Of a stretch of DNA of 64,000 bases, positions 36,226 through 42,630 are shown piece by piece (position 1 is the stretch's first letter; each line of letters starts with the position of its first letter). Source of the stretch: Novosphingobium sp. (GTDB lineage: Bacteria; Pseudomonadota; Alphaproteobacteria; Sphingomonadales; Sphingomonadaceae). The stretch lies in contig JACKKY010000003.1 of assembly GCA_024236175.1 (NCBI GenBank), positions 124,001 to 188,000 of the forward strand. Direction: 5' to 3'. The notes beneath the pieces were generated by a model. It saw only the letters and a list, made by a program, of their open reading frames with translations. It was not told the DNA's origin and did no database searches. The position numbers and the translations under genes were made by a program.

Positions 36226-37680
36226 TCAACTCTGATGACGTTTCAGTTCGTCCCCCGATAGCGTCACCACGTGCAGCAGGTTGGTCGATCCGGGCGTGCC
36301 AAACGGGACGCCGGCCAGCGCGATCAGTCGCGATCCGGCGTTTCCGAAGCCCTGCCGCAGCGCCATGCGCTTGCCCTTGCCGATCATCTCCTCGAAGCTG
36401 CCGATGTCGCGGGTATGCACGGCATGGGCGCCCCAGAGCAGCGCCACGCGCCGGGCGGTATGCAGCGAGGGTGTCATCACCAGCATCGGCACGGCGGGCC
36501 GTTCGCGCGCCACCCGCCTTGCCGTAGAGCCCGATCCGGTGAAGACGATGATCCCTTCGATCGGCAGCGTATCGGCGATGCTGGCGCAGGCCTGGGCCAG
36601 AGCATCGGCCAGGGTCGCATCGGGCAGGGTCTCGGCGATGTGGATGCGTTCGCCATACGTCGTATCGCGTTCCACCTGTCCCGCGATCCGGTCCATGATG
36701 GTGACCGCTTCGGCCGGCCATTGGCCGACGGCGGTCTCCGCCGAGAGCATGACCGCATCGGCGCCGTCGTAGACGGCGTTGGCGACGTCGGACACTTCGG
36801 CGCGCGTTGGGGTGGGGCTCTCGATCATCGATTCGAGCATTTGCGTCGCCACCACGACCGGCTTGCCGGTGGCGCGCGCCTTCTCCACGATCCGCTTTTG
36901 CAATGGCGGAACTTCCTCGGGGTTGAGCTCGACGCCGAGATCGCCGCGGGCGACCATGATGCCGTCCGCAAGCTCGATGATCTCGTCGAGCCGGGTGATC
37001 GCCGCCGGCTTTTCGATCTTGGCCATGAGCGCACCGTATCCGCCCATGATCCTGCGCGCATCGGCGACATCCTCCGGCCTCTGGACGAAAGACAGACCGA
37101 TCCAGTCGGCGCCCTGTTCGACCGCGAAAGCCAAGTCGCGGCGGTCCTTCTCGGTGAGCGCCGGCACCGGTACGATGGCGTCCGGGACATTGACGCCCTT
37201 GCGGTCCGAGATGACGCCGCCGACTTCGGTGCTGCAGACGATCTCGTCCTCGTTTGCCTGCAGGACCTTGAAGCGCAGCTTGCCGTCGTCGATCAGCAGG
37301 CGCTGGCCTTTCTCGAGAACGCCGAACAGTTCCGGGTGAGGCAGGCAGACACGGGTTTCGTCACCCAGCTTCTTGTTGCGGTCGAGGGTGAAATGGCTGC
37401 CGTGGCGGACCGTGGCCTTTCCGCCCCTGAACGTGCCGACGCGCAGCTTGGGGCCCTGCAGGTCGCACAATACCCCGATCGGGCGGCCGAATTCGCGTTC
37501 CGCTGCCCGGATCGTGGCAATCGTCGCGGCGTGAGCCTGATGCTCGCCGTGGCTCATGTTGACGCGAAAGGCGTCCGCGCCCGCGCGCAGCAGCTTGCCG
37601 ATCGTCTCGCGATCGCTGCTGGCAGGCCCCAGGGTCGCCAGAATTTTGACCTTGCGTTCGCGGCGGTCCAGCTTGGCCAA
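36226..37680 (-). CDS. pyk: pyruvate kinase
   Basis: A 484-residue glycolytic enzyme that transfers phosphate from phosphoenolpyruvate to ADP. Visible signatures are ILATLGPASSDRETI, FRVNMSHGEHQAHAATI, CDLQGPKLRVG, the catalytic and metal site IMVARGDLGVELNPEEVP, the VATQMLESMIESPTPTRAE segment and AVMLSAETAVGQWP. Length and motifs are complete. The C-terminal domain ends GSTNLLHVV. It is divergent from the DUF1244 gene with 70 bp between starts. Confidence 0.95.
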   Translation of the reverse strand: MAKLDRRERKVKILATLGPASSDRETIGKLLRAGADAFRVNMSHGEHQAHAATIATIRAAEREFGRPIGVLCDLQGPKLRVGTFRGGKATVRHGSHFTLDRNKKLGDETRVCLPHPELFGVLEKGQRLLIDDGKLRFKVLQANEDEIVCSTEVGGVISDRKGVNVPDAIVPVPALTEKDRRDLAFAVEQGADWIGLSFVQRPEDVADARRIMGGYGALMAKIEKPAAITRLDEIIELADGIMVARGDLGVELNPEEVPPLQKRIVEKARATGKPVVVATQMLESMIESPTPTRAEVSDVANAVYDGADAVMLSAETAVGQWPAEAVTIMDRIAGQVERDTTYGERIHIAETLPDATLADALAQACASIADTLPIEGIIVFTGSGSTARRVARERPAVPMLVMTPSLHTARRVALLWGAHAVHTRDIGSFEEMIGKGKRMALRQGFGNAGSRLIALAGVPFGTPGSTNLLHVVTLSGDELKRHQS

Positions 37681-37750
37681 GCGTCAATTCCCCTTTTGGA
37701 TACGCGGTGCCCTATGGCAAAGCAGCACGCAAAGACCAAGGATGATTGCC

Positions 37751-38068
37751 ATGAATACGAACAGTTCAGATCCGCTCGAAACCCTCGACGACGAAATCGC
37801 CGCGACGGCGTTCCGCCGCCTGGTGCGGCATTTGCGCAACCGCCACGATGCCCAGAATATAGATCTGATGGGCCTTGCCGGGTTCTGCCGCAACTGCCTG
37901 GCCGACTGGATCAACGATGCCGGCGCGGGGCTGGACAAGGCCGGCGCGCGCGAGCTGATCCATGGAATGCCGTTCGACGAGTGGAAGGCGAAATACCAGA
38001 CCGAGGCGACTCCCGAACAGCTTGCCCGGATGGAGGAGAGCCTGAAGAAGAACGGCGGGAGTCACTAG
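37751..38068 (+). CDS. DUF1244 family protein
   Basis: A 105-residue helical protein of the DUF1244 (SMc04008-like) family: AFRRLVRHLRNRHDAQNIDLMGLAGFCRNCLADW, GLDKAGARELIHGMPFDEWKAKYQTEATPEQLARME. A pair of Cys (CRNC) occurs mid-protein. The function is unknown, and the family is conserved in proteobacteria. ATG at 37751 has AAGGA eight bases upstream and is better than the ATG at 37742. Next on the same strand is a palindrome (38106-38181) and then gapR. Confidence 0.85.
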   Translation: MNTNSSDPLETLDDEIAATAFRRLVRHLRNRHDAQNIDLMGLAGFCRNCLADWINDAGAGLDKAGARELIHGMPFDEWKAKYQTEATPEQLARMEESLKKNGGSH

Positions 38069-38081
38069 ATTTTGGAGAGGC

Positions 38082-38097
38082 CAGGACATCCGTCCTG
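38082..38097. repeat. short dyad before the second REP-like element
   Basis: CAGGAC-ATCC-GTCCTG (6-bp arms, 4-bp loop) lies 14 bp after the DUF1244 stop. Adding one G-T mismatch lengthens the arms to nine bases. There is no T-tract, so it is not a strong terminator. It occupies the same relative place as the dyad at 1408-1430, next to REP-like copy 1, although its sequence is different. Confidence 0.4.
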
Positions 38098-38105
38098 ACC
38101 TTGCG

Positions 38106-38181
38106 GCACCGGCCCTCTCCCCCTCCCGGCCACCCACGGCGATATCCTGTTGGGTGGCCGGGAGGGGGAGAGGGCCGGTGC
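38106..38181. repeat. REP-like palindromic element, copy 2
   Basis: The arms of 31 bp (38106-38136 and 38151-38181) are perfectly complementary around a 14-nt loop. The outer ends read GCACCGGCCCTCTCCCCC. It shares with copy 1 (1433-1506) the outer GGCACC, the C-rich arm, the CACCCA/TGGGTGGCCG core and the 14-nt loop. Where the copies differ in the arms, both strands change together. It lies between the DUF1244 gene and gapR. Confidence 0.82.
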
Positions 38182-38282
38182 GGGGCGCAGGGTTATCAGA
38201 TGCAAACCCGAATAGACGCCGCATGACTTGGCCGCTATCAGGCGCGCCGACCGATTCATTCCATTTCTTGGAGACTCACCCG

Positions 38283-38519
38283 ATGGCCGAAGCCACCGAC
38301 GACCGCCTGCGCCTCCTGATCGAGCGCGTCGAACGCCTGGAAGAAGAGAAGAAGGGTATCGCCGACGACATCCGCGACGTCTATGCCGAAGCCAAGGCCG
38401 TCGGTTACGACTCCAAGATCATGCGCCAGATCGTGCGCCTCAGGAAAATGAATCCGGACGATCGCCGCGAAATGGAAACGATCCTGGATACCTACAAGGC
38501 GGCGCTGGGCCTCGGCTGA
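38283..38519 (+). CDS. gapR: nucleoid-associated protein GapR (DUF2312)
   Basis: A 78-residue helical protein (DRLRLLIERVERLEEEKKGIADDIRDVYAEAKAVGYDSKIMRQIVRLRKMNPDDRREMETILDTYKAALG) matching the DUF2312/GapR family, full length. GapR encircles overtwisted DNA and supports replication and topoisomerase action in alphaproteobacteria. ATG at 38283 opens the known start (MAEATDDRLR); the upstream in-frame part comes from the palindrome region. It precedes yebC and the ruv genes on the same strand. Confidence 0.9.
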   Translation: MAEATDDRLRLLIERVERLEEEKKGIADDIRDVYAEAKAVGYDSKIMRQIVRLRKMNPDDRREMETILDTYKAALGLG

Positions 38520-38600
38520 GACCGGACCGCCGCGGTTGTCTGAATGCGGCCGCTCGGCTAGGGGCGGCGCAATACTTCTTACCAGACGATCGCAGGAACC

Positions 38601-39344
38601 ATGGCAGGCCATTCCAAATTCAAGAACATCATGCATCGCAAGGGTGCGCAGGATAAAAAGCGCTCGGCGATGTTCTCCAAGCTCAGCCGCGAGATCACCG
38701 TCGCCGCCAAGTCGGGCATGCCCGACCCGGACATGAACCCGCGCCTGCGCCTGGCGGTCAACAACGCCAAGGCGCAGTCGATGCCCAAGGACAACATCCA
38801 GCGGGCCATCGACAAGGCGAGCGGCGGCGATGCCGACACCTACGAGGAAATCCGCTACGAAGGCTATGGCCCGGGCGGCGTCGCGCTGATCGTCGAGGCG
38901 CTGACCGACAATCGTAACCGCACCGCGACCAATGTGCGCACCGCCTTCTCCAAGAACGGCGGCAATCTCGGCGCGTCGGGGGCCGTGTCGCACGGCTTCG
39001 AACGGCTCGGCCTAATCGAATATCCGGCGTCCGCCGGTGATGAGGAGAAGGTCCTCGAAGCGGCGATCGAAGCCGGTGCCGACGATGTCGAAAGCGATTC
39101 CGACAGCCATTCGATCTGGACTCAGATGGAAACGCTGCACGAGGTGGCGAGCGCGCTCGAGCAATCGCTGGGCGAAGCGGAAAGCGTCAAGCTGGCCTGG
39201 AAGCCCAACCTCAGCGTCGACGTCGACGAAGGCGACGCTCAGACGCTGTTCAAGCTGATCGACGCGCTCGATGACGACGACGACGTCCAGACCGTCTGGG
39301 GCAATTACGAGGTCTCGGACGAGATCATGGAGAAGCTGGGGTGA
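38601..39344 (+). CDS. yebC: YebC/PmpR family protein
   Basis: A 247-residue protein that starts MAGHSKFKNIMHRKGAQDKKRS and contains MPKDNIQRAIDKASGG, YEGYGPGGVALIVEALTDNRNRT and FSKNGGNLGASGAVS. It is the full-length YebC/TACO1 family. Members were annotated as transcription regulators and are now linked to translation of difficult sequences such as polyproline. In many bacteria it precedes ruvC, as here. A short hairpin follows its stop. Confidence 0.94.
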   Translation: MAGHSKFKNIMHRKGAQDKKRSAMFSKLSREITVAAKSGMPDPDMNPRLRLAVNNAKAQSMPKDNIQRAIDKASGGDADTYEEIRYEGYGPGGVALIVEALTDNRNRTATNVRTAFSKNGGNLGASGAVSHGFERLGLIEYPASAGDEEKVLEAAIEAGADDVESDSDSHSIWTQMETLHEVASALEQSLGEAESVKLAWKPNLSVDVDEGDAQTLFKLIDALDDDDDVQTVWGNYEVSDEIMEKLG

Positions 39345-39351
39345 ACTTCAC

Positions 39352-39373
39352 CCCCTCCCCTCCAGGGGAGGGG
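39352..39373 (+). promoter_or_regulatory. hairpin covering the ruvC ribosome-binding site
   Basis: CCCCTCCCCT (39352-39361) and AGGGGAGGGG (39364-39373) form a 10-bp perfect stem with a 2-nt loop. The 3' arm contains the purine-rich Shine-Dalgarno sequence and ends five bases before the ruvC ATG at 39379, so the stem could hide it. The ORF upstream (yebC) ends at 39344. A loop of two bases is tight, so some outer pairs may open to form a larger loop. Confidence 0.55.
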
Positions 39374-39378
39374 CTGTC

Positions 39379-39852
39379 ATGACAATCATCATCGGCATCG
39401 ATCCCGGACTGGGTTGCACCGGCTGGGGGATCGTCGCCACGTCCGGCAATCGCCTCACGCACGTCGCCAACGGCCAGGTGCGCACCGATTCCTCGCAAAG
39501 CCTTGCCCAACGGCTGGTAACGCTCGATCGCGAGCTGACCGACATCGTCCTGAACCACCGGCCGGACGTCGGTGCGGTCGAGGAGGTCTTCGTCAACGCG
39601 AACCCGCAGTCGACGCTCAAGCTCGGACAGGCGCGGGGCGTGTGCCTGCTGGCGCTGGCGCGGGCGGGGCTGCCGGTCCACGAATATGCCGCGCGGCTGG
39701 TCAAGAAGGCGCTGGTCGGGACCGGAGGGGCCGAAAAGGCGCAGGTGCAGGCGATGCTCAAGGTGCTGTTGCCCGGCGTGAAACTGGCCGGGGCGGATGC
39801 GGCGGACGCGCTCGCAGTGGCGATCGCGCATGCGCATGGGGCGCGTGGATAG
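39379..39852 (+). CDS. ruvC: Holliday junction endonuclease RuvC
   Basis: A 157-residue RNase H-fold nuclease. The first catalytic Asp is in IIGIDPGLGCTGWG, Glu is in VGAVEEVFVNANPQSTLKLGQARG, and the last Asp pair is in KLAGADAADALAVAIAHAH. It resolves Holliday junctions together with RuvAB. ATG at 39379 gives the canonical N-terminus, and the upstream reading frame overlaps the yebC tail. It is the first gene of an extended ruv operon. A carboxymuconolactone decarboxylase-like gene separates it from ruvA. Confidence 0.95.
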   Translation: MTIIIGIDPGLGCTGWGIVATSGNRLTHVANGQVRTDSSQSLAQRLVTLDRELTDIVLNHRPDVGAVEEVFVNANPQSTLKLGQARGVCLLALARAGLPVHEYAARLVKKALVGTGGAEKAQVQAMLKVLLPGVKLAGADAADALAVAIAHAHGARG

Positions 39853-39865
39853 GAGAGAAGCACTG

Positions 39866-40372
39866 ATGGCCCGGATCGCAGACGCGGCATTGCCCGAAGG
39901 CACCACCGGACTGATGGACAATTGCATGCATCGCGTGCTGGCGAACAACCGGGCGATGGCGGACAATTTCTACCTGCTGGCCAACAGCATCCACGGCGAT
40001 TCCGGCCTGCCGGTGCGCATTCGCGAACTGGCGATATTGCGGGTGACGGCGCTGGCCGGTTCCGATTTCGAATTCGGCCATCATTTCGTGGGATGCCAGA
40101 CGGTGGGCGTCACTGCGGACGAGGCGCGCGCGGTGCGTGATGGCGATTTCGCTGAATTCCCGGATGGCGAACGCGCGGCGATCGCGCTCGCCGAAGCGGT
40201 TGACGGAAACTGCGTCAGCGAGGCCGTCTGGCAAGCGGCGGCAGCGCATCTATCCGAAGCGCAACTGCTCGATCTGGTGATGGCGGCGAGCTTCTACGGC
40301 TATGCCTCGCGCCTGTGCAACGCGCTCGCCATTCCGGCCGACCCGGGTTTTCCGACGATAAGCGAGGCGTGA
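39866..40372 (+). CDS. carboxymuconolactone decarboxylase (AhpD-like) family protein
   Basis: A 168-residue protein of the CMD/AhpD fold: SGLPVRIRELAILRVTALAGSDFEFGHHFVGCQTVGVTADEARAV contains the active-site His pair, and it lacks the CxxC of AhpD peroxidases. The C-terminal LDLVMAASFYGYASRLCNAL is the usual second helical repeat. It may be a decarboxylase or a stress-related protein. The start ATG follows AGGAGAG. It sits within the ruvC-ruvA-ruvB set, 13 bp after ruvC, so it is probably co-transcribed with DNA repair genes. Confidence 0.8.
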   Translation: MARIADAALPEGTTGLMDNCMHRVLANNRAMADNFYLLANSIHGDSGLPVRIRELAILRVTALAGSDFEFGHHFVGCQTVGVTADEARAVRDGDFAEFPDGERAAIALAEAVDGNCVSEAVWQAAAAHLSEAQLLDLVMAASFYGYASRLCNALAIPADPGFPTISEA

Positions 40373-40420
40373 CCCGGCGCGGGGCTGGCGTTTCGGCTCC
40401 GCACATGCCAAGAACAAAGC

Positions 40421-41026
40421 ATGATCGCCAAGCTTACCGGCACGCTCGACGACACCGGCCCGGACTGGGCGGTGATCGACGTGGGCGGCGTGGGCTATCT
40501 CGTCCATTGTTCGGCCAGGACGCTCGACGGGCTCGGTATCCGCGGCGATGCCGTGGTGGTCCACACCGAGTTGCAGGTCAGCGAGAACGACATGCGGCTG
40601 ATCGGCTTCTCGAGCGGGGCCGAGCGTGAATGGTTCCGCCTGCTGACCGCCGTGCAGGGCGTCGGCAGCAAGATGGCACTGGCGGTGCTCTCGGTGCTGT
40701 CGGCCGAGGAACTGCAGGCCGCCTGCGCCAACGGCGATGCGGCAATGGTCGCCCGCGCGCAGGGCGTGGGACCGAAGCTGGCAGGCCGCATCGTCAACGA
40801 GCTCAAGGACAAGGCCGGCGCGCTTCCGGCAGGCACCGGACCGTCCGGCGGCGCCATTCCGCTGCCGCAGGGCTCGGCCACCGCAGATGCCGTCTCAGCG
40901 CTTCAGAACCTGGGGTTCAAGCCTGCCGTGGCGACCACCGCCGTGGCGCATGCGATGGGTGAGCTGGGCGAAGGCGCGGAGCTCAACGACCTTGTCCGCG
41001 TAGCGCTGAAGAGGGCGGCGGGGTGA
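40421..41026 (+). CDS. ruvA: Holliday junction branch migration protein RuvA
   Basis: A 201-residue protein with an OB-fold (MIAKLTGTLDDTGPDWAVIDVGGVGYLV), the tandem helix-hairpin-helix motifs LLTAVQGVGSKMALAVLS and AQGVGPKLAGRIVNELKDK, and a C-terminal RuvB-binding domain (DAVSALQNLGFKPAVATTAVAHAMGELGEGAELNDLVRVALKRA). It binds the four-way junction and loads RuvB. Its stop overlaps the start of the next ORF (GTGA). Confidence 0.95.
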   Translation: MIAKLTGTLDDTGPDWAVIDVGGVGYLVHCSARTLDGLGIRGDAVVVHTELQVSENDMRLIGFSSGAEREWFRLLTAVQGVGSKMALAVLSVLSAEELQAACANGDAAMVARAQGVGPKLAGRIVNELKDKAGALPAGTGPSGGAIPLPQGSATADAVSALQNLGFKPAVATTAVAHAMGELGEGAELNDLVRVALKRAAG

Positions 41027-41370
41027 AACTTTGGCATTCAATTAGAGAGGGGATTTCTCCCTTCCACTTGAGTTTGTTGCTCATTGGCATCGGGTTGGTC
41101 TGCGCTCTCTTCTTGTTTGCTTTTTCCCCTCACATAGACGCACCAGATCTTATCGACGAGATAGTGCTTGTATTCCTACTCTTCGGGCTGAATTTCTTGC
41201 TATTCGCGAACGGTTGTTATCGCTGCAAAAAACCTCCCGCATTTCGTTCCTGGTCGGACTCAACAATCTTCGGTGTACCCTATTGGGGAATTTGGCTTTG
41301 GCCTGAGAGAAAGTGTTCTGATTGTGGAGCTGACCTGACTCTGCCCGCCGGCAAACTGTATGACCGATAA
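41023..41370 (+). CDS. small two-TM protein with a putative zinc ribbon, function unknown
   Basis: A 115-residue protein of unrecognised family. Two hydrophobic helices span about residues 17-36 (LSLLLIGIGLVCALFLFAFS) and 47-63 (IVLVFLLFGLNFLLFAN). They are followed by CYRC and CSDC, two CxxC pairs about 30 residues apart that look like a zinc ribbon. The GTG start overlaps the ruvA stop, and the stop lies 11 bp inside ruvB, so it is translationally coupled on both sides. Its DNA is clearly AT-richer (near 50% GC) than ruvA and ruvB, suggesting later insertion. Confidence 0.62.
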   Translation: MKLWHSIREGISPFHLSLLLIGIGLVCALFLFAFSPHIDAPDLIDEIVLVFLLFGLNFLLFANGCYRCKKPPAFRSWSDSTIFGVPYWGIWLWPERKCSDCGADLTLPAGKLYDR

Positions 41371-42403
41371 CCCCCTCCTGTCCTCCGATCGCCAGCCCGA
41401 AGATGCCGACGCCGCGCTTCGGCCCAAGACGCTGGCCGAATTTGTCGGGCAGGCGGCGGCGAAGGACAATTTGCGGGTGTTCATCGAAAGCGCGAAATCG
41501 CGGCGCGAGGCGATGGACCATGTGCTGTTCTTCGGCCCTCCCGGCCTTGGCAAGACGACGCTGGCGCAGATCGTCGCGCGCGAGCTCGGCGTGGGGTTCC
41601 GCGCCACGTCCGGCCCGGTGATCGCCAAGTCGGGCGACCTTGCGGCGCTGCTCACCAATCTCGAGGAAGGCGACGTCCTCTTCATCGACGAGATCCACCG
41701 GCTCAATCCGGTGGTCGAGGAAGTGCTCTATCCGGCGATGGAAGATCGCGCGCTGGACCTGATCATCGGCGAAGGACCTTCGGCGCGCTCCGTGCGCATC
41801 GACCTGCCGGCTTTCACCCTGATCGGCGCGACCACTCGGCAGGGGCTGCTCACCACGCCGCTGCGCGACCGCTTCGGCATCCCCGTGCGGCTGAATTTCT
41901 ATACGGTTGAGGAACTTGAGCACGTCGTGACGCGCGGAGCCGATCTGCTCGGCATCGGCATGGATCCGGAGGGCGCGCGCGAGATCGCCCGCCGCGCACG
42001 GGGGACGCCGCGCGTCGCCGGAAGGCTGCTGAGGCGCGTGCGCGATTTCGCCCATGTCGGCGGCAGTGGCACGATTTCGCGCGAGATCGCGGACGATGCC
42101 TTGACCCGGCTGGAAGTCGACAAGCTTGGCCTCGATGCCATGGACCGGCGCTACCTCACCATGATCGCCGACATCTACAAGGGCGGCCCGGTGGGCGTCG
42201 AAACGCTGGCTGCAGGCCTTTCCGAACCGCGCGACACGATCGAGGAAGTGATCGAACCCTACCTCATCCAGCTGGGCCTGGTCGCCCGCACCGCACGGGG
42301 GCGCGCGCTCAACGAAGGCGGCTGGAAACACCTGGGCATTTCGCCCCCGGCAGGCAGCCAAACCGGGCTGTTCGATTCTTCCGATAGTGAAGGCGAAGAG
42401 TGA
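41360..42403 (+). CDS. ruvB: Holliday junction ATP-dependent helicase RuvB
   Basis: A 347-residue AAA+ protein. Walker A FFGPPGLGKTTLAQ lies at about residues 57-70, Walker B is LFIDEIHRLN, and sensor 1 is in IGATTRQGLL. The C-terminal winged helix includes DRRYLTMIADIYKGGPVGVETLAAGL. It drives branch migration as hexameric rings with RuvA. The ATG overlaps the preceding orf115. A 12-bp direct repeat lies downstream. Confidence 0.96.
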   Translation: MTDNPLLSSDRQPEDADAALRPKTLAEFVGQAAAKDNLRVFIESAKSRREAMDHVLFFGPPGLGKTTLAQIVARELGVGFRATSGPVIAKSGDLAALLTNLEEGDVLFIDEIHRLNPVVEEVLYPAMEDRALDLIIGEGPSARSVRIDLPAFTLIGATTRQGLLTTPLRDRFGIPVRLNFYTVEELEHVVTRGADLLGIGMDPEGAREIARRARGTPRVAGRLLRRVRDFAHVGGSGTISREIADDALTRLEVDKLGLDAMDRRYLTMIADIYKGGPVGVETLAAGLSEPRDTIEEVIEPYLIQLGLVARTARGRALNEGGWKHLGISPPAGSQTGLFDSSDSEGEE

Positions 42404-42445
42404 ATTAGCCATTCATTTTGTTCGCAAATCCGCCTCAAGCAGTCC

Positions 42446-42505
42446 CAGATCGGGACAAGTGGCCCTGGTGACCGGCAAATTTGCCAAAAATCTCAGATCG
42501 GGACA
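42446..42505. repeat. 12-bp direct repeat in the ruvB-surface protein gap
   Basis: CAGATCGGGACA occurs at 42446-42457 and again at 42494-42505, 48 bp apart. The first copy is part of a GTCCC-AGATC-GGGAC palindrome and the second is not. The repeats flank an AT-rich stretch (CAAATTTGCC) and lie about 125-185 bp upstream of the repeat-protein start. They could be protein-binding sites for that gene's promoter. No core promoter is assignable. Confidence 0.4.
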
Positions 42506-42630
42506 GCTGAAACAGGGTTAACGCCATTGAGGCTTTAAGAACTCTCTGCGTTTTTCATGGCACAGGTCGTGTCGGTAGTGGCGTTCGCTGCATCGGCACA
42601 CCTCAGGGAAACAAGAAGAGAGCATCGCTT

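Noticed and set aside
38082..38181. The 38.1-kb palindrome as a Rho-independent terminator
   Set aside because: No T-tract follows on either strand and the relative at 1.4 kb lies in a different context. A REP-like repeat explains both.
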